64,000 nucleotides of DNA. Source: Streptomyces sp. R41 (GTDB lineage Bacteria; Actinomycetota; Actinomycetes; Streptomycetales; Streptomycetaceae). The translations under genes and the position numbers were made by a program. The notes beneath the pieces are model-generated. The model worked only from the letters and a program-made list of their open reading frames with translations. It did not search any database and was not told the DNA's origin. Below are positions 8,467 through 16,021 of this stretch, one piece after another. Location: positions 6,059,001-6,123,000 of the forward strand of contig NZ_CP163443.1 of the NCBI RefSeq assembly GCF_041053055.1, read 5' to 3'. Within the stretch, counting starts at the first letter, position 1. Each line of letters opens with the position of its first letter.

Positions 8467-9855
8467 TCAGCGCGGCGCCCGCCGCAGCACCGCGTACAGG
8501 CCCGCACTCACCGCGAACCCCACCAGGCAGGTGATGTCACCGAAGGACGCCCAGTGCTCCGGTACCCACCCCACGTACTTCTCCTGGTTCGAGAAGAGCG
8601 GGACCGACACCGCGACCCCGATCAACAGGGCCGCGAGGCCGGGCCAGTTGGTGTAGGAGGCGTCGCCCAGCCGACGGGACAGTTCCTCGTCCGTCGCCGT
8701 GCGGGACTGCAGCCACCGCTCGGTCAGCACGACGCCGAGCCACGGGCCCACCCAGTACGCGATGATCAGCAGGAACGCCTCGTACGCCGACCCCGCGTCC
8801 GACAGCGACGCCCACGCCGCCGCCGTGCCCACGATCCCGGACAGCACGACCAGCACACTGCGGCCCAGCCAAGCCGGGAGCTTCAGGCCGAGCGAGGTGA
8901 CGGAGATCGCGGAGGAGTAGATGTTCAGGGCGTTCGCGGAGACCGCGCCGAGGATGATGGCGAGCAGCACCAAGTTGCTGAGCCAGCCCGGCAGATGACC
9001 GGTGAAGGCCGCCGTCGGGGTGGCGTCCTTCGGGGCCGCGATCGTCGCCGAGGCCGCGCCGATGACGGCGACCACCGCGACCGACACGAACAGACCGACC
9101 GCCGGGTAGAGGACCGTCTTGAACTTGCTCGCCGTGCGCGGCAGATACCGCGAGTAGTCCGTGGCGTACGGGTTCCAGCCCGCCGCGTACCCCCAGGCCG
9201 TGCTGAACGCGAGCAGGAAGCCGCCGATGCCGCCGCTCGCGCCGCCCCCGCCGAGGTGCGCGTCCTTGAAGGTCCACACGCCGGCCAGCAGGAAGACCAC
9301 CGCGAGCGCGGGGAACGCGTACTTCTCGAAGACGTGCACGAAGTTGTGGCCGATGAAGCCGATCAGGATCTCCGCCACCACCACGAGCAGCAGGGAGGGC
9401 AGTGGCCGCAGTCCGGTCAGCGTGTTCAGCGCGAAGGCCGCGCTCAGGCTGTTCACCGCGAACCAGCCGACGCCCGCCACCACCGCGTTCACGCCGGACG
9501 GCAGCAGGTTGCCCTTGTGGCCGAAGGAGAACCGGCCGATCACCATCTGCGGCACGCCGAACCGCGGCCCGTCCAGGGACAGCACGCCCTGGGTGAGGGC
9601 ACCGATCGCGGTGCCGAGGAGGATGGCGGCGGTCGCCTGCCAGAAGTCGAGGCCGAAGAAGAGGACCGAGATCACGCCGATGTAGACGGTCGCGAACTCG
9701 ATGTTCGGGGAGGCCCACGTCCACAGCAACTGGAGCGGGCTGCCGTGCCGTTCGGCGTCGGGGATCGGTTCCGAGCCCGCCGTCTCGACGGCGATGACCC
9801 GGTCGCCGTACTCGGGGGCGATCGTGGTGGGTGAGCTGGCGGGAGCAGTCGTCAT
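8467..9855 (-). CDS. NCS1 nucleobase:cation symporter (cytosine/purine permease)
   Basis: A 462-residue polytopic membrane protein with about 12 helices. The family signatures visible are WTWASPNIEFATVYIGV near the first helix, GPRFGVPQMVIGRFSFG after helix 2, GWNPYATDYSRYLP in the middle, and NALNIYSSAISVTSLGL near helix 8. It belongs to the cytosine permease branch of NCS1 transporters, importing cytosine, purines or a related base with a cation. ATG 9855 is chosen because the signature N-terminus follows. The gene converges with the lectin kinase. A functional link with the cytosine deaminase at 1 kb is an inference. Confidence 0.88.
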   Translation of the reverse strand: MTTAPASSPTTIAPEYGDRVIAVETAGSEPIPDAERHGSPLQLLWTWASPNIEFATVYIGVISVLFFGLDFWQATAAILLGTAIGALTQGVLSLDGPRFGVPQMVIGRFSFGHKGNLLPSGVNAVVAGVGWFAVNSLSAAFALNTLTGLRPLPSLLLVVVAEILIGFIGHNFVHVFEKYAFPALAVVFLLAGVWTFKDAHLGGGGASGGIGGFLLAFSTAWGYAAGWNPYATDYSRYLPRTASKFKTVLYPAVGLFVSVAVVAVIGAASATIAAPKDATPTAAFTGHLPGWLSNLVLLAIILGAVSANALNIYSSAISVTSLGLKLPAWLGRSVLVVLSGIVGTAAAWASLSDAGSAYEAFLLIIAYWVGPWLGVVLTERWLQSRTATDEELSRRLGDASYTNWPGLAALLIGVAVSVPLFSNQEKYVGWVPEHWASFGDITCLVGFAVSAGLYAVLRRAPR

Positions 9856-10045
9856 GCGAGGTAAGTGTCCGGCCCTCCCGGGGCCCGGCCCAGGGGCGCA
9901 TTGTCCGCTTCGGGAGGCTCGTCGGCGTACAACCTGTAGGGACGGGGCGGCATCGGCCTCCGGGGACCGGGGGTCATCGGCGGGACCGATGACCCCATCG
10001 ACAGGACGCCCCACTGGCCCGTGGACCGCCCGCACCGCCCGCTCG

Positions 10046-10051
10046 TAGCTT
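10046..10051 (+). promoter_or_regulatory. -10 hexamer TAGCTT of a leaderless start
   Basis: TAGCTT is followed by exactly 7 nt and then the ATG at 10059 of the EamA gene. No Shine-Dalgarno sequence is present in between, so transcription probably starts at the A of the start codon. Confidence 0.5.
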
Positions 10052-10058
10052 CGTCGGC

Positions 10059-11042
10059 ATGACCTCAGAGAACAAGGGCACGGCCCAGCTGACGACCGCG
10101 ATGGTGCTCTCCGGCACCCTCGGCGTCTTCGTCGTCGAGTCGGGCGCCTCGCCCTTCAACGTCGTCTTCTTCCGTGTCCTGTTCGGCGCCCTGGCGCTGG
10201 GCTCGTACGTCGTCGCGCGCGGCTGGCTGCGCGGCCACGGCTTCACCCCGCGCACCCTGGGCCTGGCCGTCCTCGGCGGCGTGTTCATCGTCTTCAACTG
10301 GGTCTTCCTCTTCCAGGCCTACGAGAACACGTCGATCTCCGTCGCGACGGTCATCTACCACACCCAGCCGTTCTACGTGGTCCTGCTGGGCGCCCTGCTC
10401 TTCCGCGAGCGGCTCAGCGCGGCGAAGGTCGGCTGGGTGGCCGTGGCCTTCGCGGGGCTGATCCTCGTCTCGGGCGTCACGCCCGGCGACTTCATGAGCG
10501 GCGGATCGTACGTCGTCGGCGTCGGCCAGGCCCTCCTCGCAGCGCTCCTGTACGGCCTGTCCACCCTGGTCACCAAGCGCATCACGGGCGTCCGCCCGCA
10601 CCTGATCGCCCTCGTCCAAGTACTCGTCGGCATCCCGCTGTTGCTCCCCTTCGCCGACTTCGGCGCGATGCGCGGCACGGGAGCGGACTGGGGCTGGCTG
10701 GCCGGCCTCGGGATCATCCACACCGGGTTGATGTACGTCCTGATGTACGCGGCGTACGCCAAGCTCCCGACCTCGAAGATCGCCGTACTCGCCTTCACCT
10801 ACCCGGCGGTCGCGATGGTCATGGACTGGGCGGTGTACGGCCACCACATCGGCCTCGTCCAGGCGCTCGGCATCCCGCTGATCGTGCTGGCGAGCCTGAA
10901 GGTCACCCTCGCGAGGACTCCGAGGACTCCGAGCGGCCCGCAGACTCCTCGGACACCAGCTTCCGCGCCTGCTCCACGAACAGCCGCACATGCCCCGGAA
11001 GCCGCTTCCCGGACCGCCACGCCAGCTGCGTCCGAAGTGTGA
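10059..11042 (+). CDS. EamA/DMT-family exporter with unusual C-terminal extension
   Basis: A 327-residue drug/metabolite transporter with about ten helices in two EamA repeats (LSGTLGVFVVESGASPFNV, then VGQALLAALLYGLSTLV). It is probably an exporter of a metabolite or amino acid in the plasma membrane. The family normally ends near LIVLASLKVTL; here about 42 Pro/Ala/Thr/Arg residues follow that read like a shadow of the opposite-strand LysR gene. The gene therefore overlaps the 3' end of that convergent gene by 140 bp, which suggests loss of the original stop. The start ATG sits 7 nt after a -10-like TAGCTT and has no ribosome binding site. Confidence 0.85.
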   Translation: MTSENKGTAQLTTAMVLSGTLGVFVVESGASPFNVVFFRVLFGALALGSYVVARGWLRGHGFTPRTLGLAVLGGVFIVFNWVFLFQAYENTSISVATVIYHTQPFYVVLLGALLFRERLSAAKVGWVAVAFAGLILVSGVTPGDFMSGGSYVVGVGQALLAALLYGLSTLVTKRITGVRPHLIALVQVLVGIPLLLPFADFGAMRGTGADWGWLAGLGIIHTGLMYVLMYAAYAKLPTSKIAVLAFTYPAVAMVMDWAVYGHHIGLVQALGIPLIVLASLKVTLARTPRTPSGPQTPRTPASAPAPRTAAHAPEAASRTATPAASEV

Positions 11043-11826
11043 ACGGCGGCTTCCACCGCAGTCGTACGAGCGAGCCCTCCGCGAGTTCGGCGGCGACCGT
11101 CACCTCGGGCAGCAGCGAGACCCCGAGACCGGCCGCCGCCGCGCGTTTGGTGGCCTCGATCGTGCCGAACTCCATGAAGGAAACCGGGTCCGTGGCGAGG
11201 GAGTTGAGCTCCCGCTCGAACAAGTCCCGGTAGGCGCAGCCGGGTTCGGTGGCCAGCAGGGGCTGTTGTACGAGATCGGCCGTCGTCACCGCGCGATCGG
11301 CCAGCGGATGCCCGGGCGCCGTCACCAGCGCCAGCGGCTCCACCGCCAGCACCTCGGACTCCAGCCCGACGTGCTCGGTCTCCTCCTCCATCAGGAAACC
11401 CACGTCGTACGTGCCCTGGCGCAGCGCCCGCCGGGTCTCGTCGCCGATGGTCGTGCGCAGCGAGAGCCGTACGCCCGGGTAGCGGTGGTGGAAGAACTCG
11501 AGGAGCGGCGGCAGACGGTACGACGTCAGCGACTCCATGGTGCCGACGGCCAGCGCACCGGCCGGCTCCTCCGCGCCCACGACCGCCGCCCGCGCCTCCT
11601 CGCTCAGCTCGATGATCTGCCGGGCGTAGGGGAGGAGCCGCTCACCGGCCTCCGACAGCCGGATGCGGCTGCCGAGCCGGTCGAAGAGCTCCGTACCGAG
11701 CGAGGACTCCAGGGCGCGGATCTGACTGGTCACGCTGGACTGCGCGTACTTCAGCTCGGCCGCGGCCCGGGTGAAGCTCAGCACGGTCGCGACCTTCTCG
11801 AAGGTGACCAGCAGCCGCAGCTCCAT
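10903..11826 (-). CDS. LysR-family transcriptional regulator
   Basis: A 307-residue LysR-type regulator. The N-terminal winged helix is clear (LRLLVTFEKVATVLSFTRAA, QSSVTSQIRALESSLGTELF), followed by the periplasmic-binding-like effector domain (GALAVGTMESLTSYRLPPLL, TYDVGFLMEE, AAAGLGVSLLPE). It shares one base with the stop of the upstream small membrane protein gene (TGATG junction), so the two are translationally coupled. Its 3' end lies antisense to the tail of the EamA exporter gene for 140 bp. The effector is unknown; regulation of the convergent exporter is possible but its promoter is on the far side. Confidence 0.9.
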   Translation of the reverse strand: MELRLLVTFEKVATVLSFTRAAAELKYAQSSVTSQIRALESSLGTELFDRLGSRIRLSEAGERLLPYARQIIELSEEARAAVVGAEEPAGALAVGTMESLTSYRLPPLLEFFHHRYPGVRLSLRTTIGDETRRALRQGTYDVGFLMEEETEHVGLESEVLAVEPLALVTAPGHPLADRAVTTADLVQQPLLATEPGCAYRDLFERELNSLATDPVSFMEFGTIEATKRAAAAGLGVSLLPEVTVAAELAEGSLVRLRWKPPFTLRTQLAWRSGKRLPGHVRLFVEQARKLVSEESAGRSESSESSRG

Positions 11827-12218
11827 CAGCCCTCGGACTCCTCGCCCCGCTCGCGCCGCCGCAGCTCCTCCTCGCGGCGCCGCAGGTCGGCCTCCCAGTC
11901 CTTCAAGAGCGCCTCGTCCTTGCGGTTCTCCGCCTTGAGGGAGTTGAGGAACTCGGGGTTGTCGTCGGGCGCGACGTACTGCGTGCGGTGGTTGCGATGC
12001 CACTCGGACGGCGTGGAACCGCCCGCCGGCCCTCGCCGATTCCTGCCCGCGACCAGCCAGGCGATCGGGCCGACCAGCACCTCGCCGAAAAGCAGGATGA
12101 TGATGACCCACACCACCTTGGGCAGGCCCCGGACCTCTTCCTCCGGCGTGTTCAGGCAGTCGATGAATGCGTAGATCCACAGCGCCAGGACCAGCAGAAA
12201 CGGCAGATACCTGAGCAT
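11826..12218 (-). CDS. PLDc_N-type small membrane protein
   Basis: A 130-residue protein beginning MLRYLPFLLVLALWIYAFID and a second hydrophobic helix VVWVIIILLFGEVLVGPIAW. This is the two-helix cardiolipin-synthase N-terminal (PLDc_N) domain that occurs alone in many actinobacterial membrane proteins. The C-terminal 60 residues are charged and coiled-coil-like (LKAENRKDEALLKDWEADL, RRREEELRRRERG). GGGGGAACG upstream supports ATG 12218. It is coupled to the LysR gene by a one-base overlap. No enzymatic motif (HKD) is present, so it is not a phospholipase. It lies divergent from the menaquinone decarboxylase gene. Confidence 0.8.
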   Translation of the reverse strand: MLRYLPFLLVLALWIYAFIDCLNTPEEEVRGLPKVVWVIIILLFGEVLVGPIAWLVAGRNRRGPAGGSTPSEWHRNHRTQYVAPDDNPEFLNSLKAENRKDEALLKDWEADLRRREEELRRRERGEESEG

Positions 12219-12306
12219 GGCCGAACGTTCCCCCAGTGAGCGACGGCGGGGCGGCACAGGGCCCCGGTGACGGGCACAGGGTAGCCGGTGGCAGATACTT
12301 GGACAC

Positions 12307-13758
12307 ATGGCTTACGACGATCTTCGCTCGCTGCTCCGGGCGCTGGAGCGCGAGGGCGACCTCAAGCGCATCAAGGCCGAGGTGGATCCGTATCTGGAGG
12401 TCGGGGAGATCGTCGACCGGGTGCAGAAGGCCGGTGGGCCCGCGCTGCTCTTCGAGAACGTGCGCGGGTCCGCGATGCCACTGGCCATGAACGTCTTCGG
12501 GACCGACCGGCGGCTGCTGAAGGCCCTCGGGCTGAAGTCGTACGGCGAGATCTCCGAGAAGATCGGCGGGCTGCTGAGGCCCGAACTGCCGCACGGGTTC
12601 GTCGGGGTGCGCGAGGCCTTCGGGAAGCTCGGCGCGATGACCCACGTGCCGCCGAAGAAGGTGAAGGAAGCGCCGGTCCAGGAAGTGGTGCTGCGCGGCG
12701 ACGACGTCGACCTCGACACCCTGCCCGCGCTCTTCACCTGGCCGCAGGACGGCGGCTCCTTCTTCAACCTCGGGCTCACCCACACCAAGGACCCCGAGTC
12801 CGGCATCCGCAATCTCGGGCTGTACCGCCTCCAGCGCCACGACAAGCGCACCATCGGCATGCACTGGCAGATCCACAAGGACAGCCGGAACCACTACCAG
12901 GTGGCGGCGAGGCGGGGGGAGCGGCTGCCGGTCGCGATCGCCTTCGGCTGCCCGCCCGCCGTGACGTACGCCTCCACCGCCCCGCTGCCCGGTGACATCG
13001 ACGAGTACCTCTTCGCCGGGTTCATCCAGGGCAAGCGCATCGAGATGGTGGACTGCAAGACGGTGCCGCTCCAGGTCCCGGCGCAGGCCGAGGTCGTACT
13101 GGAGGGGTGGCTGGAGCCGGGCGAGATGCTGCCCGAGGGGCCGTTCGGCGACCACACCGGGTTCTACACACCGCAGGAGCCGTTCCCGGCCCTCAAGATC
13201 GACTGCGTCACCATGCGGAAGCGACCGTTGCTCCAGTCGATCGTCGTGGGCCGGCCCCCGACGGAAGACGGACCTCTCGGTCGGGCGACGGAGCGGTTCT
13301 TCCTCCCCCTGCTCAAGATCATCGTTCCGGACATCGTGGACTACCACCTGCCCGAGGCGGGCGGCTTCCACAACTGCGCGATCGTCGCGATCGACAAGAA
13401 GTACCCCAAGCATGCTCAAAAGGTGATGCATGCCATCTGGGGCGCCCACATGATGTCCCTGACGAAGCTCATCGTGGTCGTCGACTCGGACTGCGATGTG
13501 CACGATCTGCACGAGGTCGCGTGGCGAGCGCTGGGGAACACCGACTACGGCCGTGACCTCACGGTCGTCGAAGGCCCGGTCGACCACCTCGACCACGCCT
13601 CCTACCAGCAGTTCTGGGGCGGCAAGGCAGGCATCGACGCGACGAAGAAGTGGCCCGAGGAGGGCTACACCCGGGACGGCGGCTGGCCCGAGATGGTGCT
13701 GTCCGACCCGGAGACGGCGGCGAAGGTCGACCGCCGTTGGAAGGAGTACGGCCTGTGA
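12307..13758 (+). CDS. mqnL: Menaquinone biosynthesis UbiD-family decarboxylase
   Basis: A 483-residue UbiD-family decarboxylase that uses prenylated FMN. MAYDDLRSLLRALEREGDL is the usual N-terminus. EGPFGDHTGFYTP near residue 278 is the conserved catalytic-glutamate loop, and QRHDKRTIGMHWQIHKD near 177-193 is the metal/prFMN region. In the futalosine pathway such an enzyme removes the carboxyl group of the naphthoate intermediate. The adjacent mqnP and ubiX supply prenyl transfer and cofactor, so the role is well supported by context. Its stop overlaps the GTG of mqnP (GTGA). The start has no clear Shine-Dalgarno sequence and a weak -10-like TACTTG lies 5 nt upstream. Confidence 0.92.
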   Translation: MAYDDLRSLLRALEREGDLKRIKAEVDPYLEVGEIVDRVQKAGGPALLFENVRGSAMPLAMNVFGTDRRLLKALGLKSYGEISEKIGGLLRPELPHGFVGVREAFGKLGAMTHVPPKKVKEAPVQEVVLRGDDVDLDTLPALFTWPQDGGSFFNLGLTHTKDPESGIRNLGLYRLQRHDKRTIGMHWQIHKDSRNHYQVAARRGERLPVAIAFGCPPAVTYASTAPLPGDIDEYLFAGFIQGKRIEMVDCKTVPLQVPAQAEVVLEGWLEPGEMLPEGPFGDHTGFYTPQEPFPALKIDCVTMRKRPLLQSIVVGRPPTEDGPLGRATERFFLPLLKIIVPDIVDYHLPEAGGFHNCAIVAIDKKYPKHAQKVMHAIWGAHMMSLTKLIVVVDSDCDVHDLHEVAWRALGNTDYGRDLTVVEGPVDHLDHASYQQFWGGKAGIDATKKWPEEGYTRDGGWPEMVLSDPETAAKVDRRWKEYGL

Positions 13759-14657
13759 GTTCAGCTTCCGCGGCGCTCCCGCAGCCGGGCCGCACCAAGG
13801 CGTTCCTGCGCCTCGTCATGATCGAGCACTCGGTGTTCGCGCTGCCTTTCGCGTACATCGCCGCGCTCACCGCGATGTTCCAGTGGGACAAGAACATCCA
13901 CTGGGGACGGCTGCTGCTCGTCACGATCGCGATGGTCGGGCTGCGCACCTTCGCCATGGCGGCGAACCGGATCATCGACCGCGAGATCGACGCCCGCAAT
14001 CCCCGTACGGCCCATCGCGAACTGGTCACCGGCGCGATGTCGGTGAAGCACGCGTGGACGGGCGCGCTGGTCGCCCTGGTCTTCTTCCTCGGCGCGGCCG
14101 CGCTGCTGAACCCCCTGTGTCTGGCTCTGGCCCCCATCGCGGTCATCCCGATGGTCGTGTACCCGTACGGCAAGCGGTTCACGAACTTCCCGCAGGCCAT
14201 CCTCGGTCTCGCCCAGGCGATGGGCCCGATCGGCGGCTGGCTGGCGATCTCCGGCGAGTGGTCTTGGGACGCAGTCGTCCTCGGTCTCGCGGTGGGCGTC
14301 TGGATCGGCGGCTTCGATCTGATCTACGCCTGCCAGGACGTCGAGACGGACCGCGAGATCGGCGTGCTGTCGGTGCCCGCGCGCTTCGGCATCCCGGCCG
14401 CGATCTGGGGCGCGCGCGGCTGTCACGCCGTCACCACGGCGCTGTTCGTCTGGTACGGGGCGACCACCGGCGCCGGTGCCTTCTTCTGGCTCGGCCTGGT
14501 GATCGTCGCAGTTGCCTTCCTCTACGAGCACTCCATCGTCAAGCCGCACGATCTGTCCCGCCTGAACCGCGCGTTCTTCAGCGTCAACGGTTTCATCGGC
14601 ATCGCCCTGTTCGTCTGCGCCCTGCTCGATCTGCTGGTGCGCGGGCTCACGGTCTGA
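13755..14657 (+). CDS. mqnP: Menaquinone biosynthesis UbiA-family prenyltransferase
   Basis: A 300-residue integral membrane prenyltransferase with about eight helices. The two Asp-rich Mg-diphosphate motifs are seen as NRIIDREIDARN (near residue 75) and DLIYACQDVETDREIG (near 190). It attaches the polyprenyl chain to the naphthoate ring in the futalosine menaquinone pathway. GTG 13755 overlaps the mqnL stop by 4 bases, implying translational coupling. The next gene, ubiX, begins 31 bp downstream with its own promoter-like hexamer. Confidence 0.92.
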   Translation: MSSASAALPQPGRTKAFLRLVMIEHSVFALPFAYIAALTAMFQWDKNIHWGRLLLVTIAMVGLRTFAMAANRIIDREIDARNPRTAHRELVTGAMSVKHAWTGALVALVFFLGAAALLNPLCLALAPIAVIPMVVYPYGKRFTNFPQAILGLAQAMGPIGGWLAISGEWSWDAVVLGLAVGVWIGGFDLIYACQDVETDREIGVLSVPARFGIPAAIWGARGCHAVTTALFVWYGATTGAGAFFWLGLVIVAVAFLYEHSIVKPHDLSRLNRAFFSVNGFIGIALFVCALLDLLVRGLTV

Positions 14658-14675
14658 ATCCCGGCGGTGGCCGGA

Positions 14676-14681
14676 TAGGCT
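14676..14681 (+). promoter_or_regulatory. -10 hexamer TAGGCT of a leaderless start (ubiX)
   Basis: TAGGCT, 7 nt, then ATG 14689, with no Shine-Dalgarno sequence. The same layout precedes several other genes of this window. Confidence 0.5.
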
Positions 14682-14688
14682 CGACATC

Positions 14689-15378
14689 ATGAAGCCAGGA
14701 CAGACGCAGCGCCGGCCTTGGATCGTGGGGGTGTCGGGTGCCTCCGGTACTCCGTACGCCGCCGCTGTGCTGCGTGCGCTTCTGGACGCGGGGGAGAGCG
14801 TCGACCTGGTGGTCTCGCGCGCTTCCCGGCTCACCCTGCTCGACGAGACCGGCCTGCCCTTCCGCGACGCCCACTGGCAGAGCGACCTGCGGGAGTGGCT
14901 GGCCCGGGGCGCCGACGGCAAGCCGGACACCTTCGACGCCTTCGAGGAACACATCGACGCCGTACGGCACTGGAGCGCGGGTGACTTGGCGGCGGGGCCG
15001 TCCTCGGGCTCGTACCCCGCGAAGGGCATGCTCATCGTGCCCGCCTCGACGGCCTGTGTGGCCGGAGTCGCCCTCGGACTGTCGAAGGACCTGCTGCAGC
15101 GCGCGGCGAGCGTCACTCTCAAGGAGGGGCGCAAGCTGGTCGTCGCCGTCCGCGAGACCCCGCTGAACGGGCAGACGCTGCGGCACCTGGTCTCCCTGGA
15201 CGACGCGGGCGCGACCGTACTGCCCGCCTCACCGGCGTTCTACGCGGGGGCCACGCACATCCAGGACCTGGTGGACTTCGTCGCCGGACGGGTCCTCGAC
15301 GCGGCGGGCGTCGGGCACGACCTGTACCGCCGGTGGGAGGGCGAGCTGGGTGGCGGTTCGCGTGGCAGCACCACCTGA
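14689..15378 (+). CDS. ubiX: UbiX flavin prenyltransferase
   Basis: A 229-residue flavoprotein. VGVSGASGTPYAAAVLRALL is the UbiX nucleotide-binding start (GASG) and LIVPASTACVAGVALGLSKDLLQRAA with VAVRETPLN is the FMN and prenyl-phosphate site. It makes prenylated FMN from FMN and dimethylallyl phosphate for the UbiD-family decarboxylase encoded two genes upstream. An insert of about 40 residues (GADGKPDTFDAFEEHIDAVR) makes it longer than the usual 190-200 residues; this is common in Streptomyces. It is likely co-transcribed from mqnL and also from its own leaderless promoter. Confidence 0.92.
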   Translation: MKPGQTQRRPWIVGVSGASGTPYAAAVLRALLDAGESVDLVVSRASRLTLLDETGLPFRDAHWQSDLREWLARGADGKPDTFDAFEEHIDAVRHWSAGDLAAGPSSGSYPAKGMLIVPASTACVAGVALGLSKDLLQRAASVTLKEGRKLVVAVRETPLNGQTLRHLVSLDDAGATVLPASPAFYAGATHIQDLVDFVAGRVLDAAGVGHDLYRRWEGELGGGSRGSTT

Positions 15379-15379
15379 G

Positions 15380-15415
15380 CACTGAGCAGTACCCAGTCAC
15401 TGAGCAGTACCCAGT
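15380..15415 (+). repeat. Two 18-bp direct repeats before the AsnC gene
   Basis: The unit CACTGAGCAGTACCCAGT occurs at 15380-15397 and, identically, at 15398-15415. A partial third copy (CACTCAGCA) follows. The repeats lie between the ubiX stop and the Lrp/AsnC gene, whose product commonly binds repeated sites in its own promoter. Confidence 0.75.
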
Positions 15416-15478
15416 CACTCAGCACTTTCAGGCACTTCAGGAACTCTTCAGACCTTTTCAGTGGAAGGCTTCGATCGC

Positions 15479-15934
15479 ATGGACGCGGTGGACAGGCAGC
15501 TCATCCAGGCCCTGAGGGAGAACGGCCGGGCCTCCTACGCGGAGCTGGGGCGCCTCGTCGGTCTGTCGGGACCCAGCGTCACCGACCGCATCAACCGGCT
15601 GGAGGCCGCGGGCGTCATCACCGGCTACCGCGCGACGGTCGACTCGGCCTCGCTCGGACTCGGCGTCACCGCCCTGATCGGCATCTCGCTCTCCGACGCC
15701 GCCGACCACGAGGACGTGGCACGCCGGATGCGGGACCTCAGCGAGATCGAGGACTGCTGGTTCATCGCGGGCGACGACTCGTTCATGCTCAAGGTGCGGG
15801 CGAGCGACGTGGACGGGTTGGAGAAGACCATCCGACGTCTTTCCGGGACCAAGGGCGTCTCCCGGACCCGTACGACGATCGTGCTCTCCACGAAGTGGGA
15901 GAACCGGGTCGGGGAGCTGCCCGAAGAGGGCTGA
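15479..15934 (+). CDS. Lrp/AsnC-family regulator
   Basis: A 151-residue regulator. MDAVDRQLIQALRENGRASYAELGRLVGLSGPSVTDRINRLEAAGVI is the Lrp helix-turn-helix, and the C-terminal half is the RAM (ACT-like) domain (ALIGISLSDAADHEDVARRM, GDDSFMLKVRASD). ATG 15479 fits the family start and has GGAAGG about 10 nt upstream; a GTG at 15461 would add six residues. Its place between ubiX and mqnE suggests that it controls menaquinone or linked amino-acid metabolism, and the 18-bp repeats upstream are candidate binding sites. The effector is unknown. Confidence 0.87.
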   Translation: MDAVDRQLIQALRENGRASYAELGRLVGLSGPSVTDRINRLEAAGVITGYRATVDSASLGLGVTALIGISLSDAADHEDVARRMRDLSEIEDCWFIAGDDSFMLKVRASDVDGLEKTIRRLSGTKGVSRTRTTIVLSTKWENRVGELPEEG

Positions 15935-16021
15935 GGCACGAAGTGCCTGATGGGGGCCACCTCCCGCCCGAAGGGTGGAGGAGTACGGTTGTCACGGTTC
16001 GTCACGAGGAGAGGTAAACGC

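Noticed and set aside
11827..13596. Upstream extension of the LysR frame to 897 codons
   Set aside because: The extension is antisense to mqnL and the small membrane protein; the LysR helix-turn-helix begins right at ATG 11826, with a typical coupled start.
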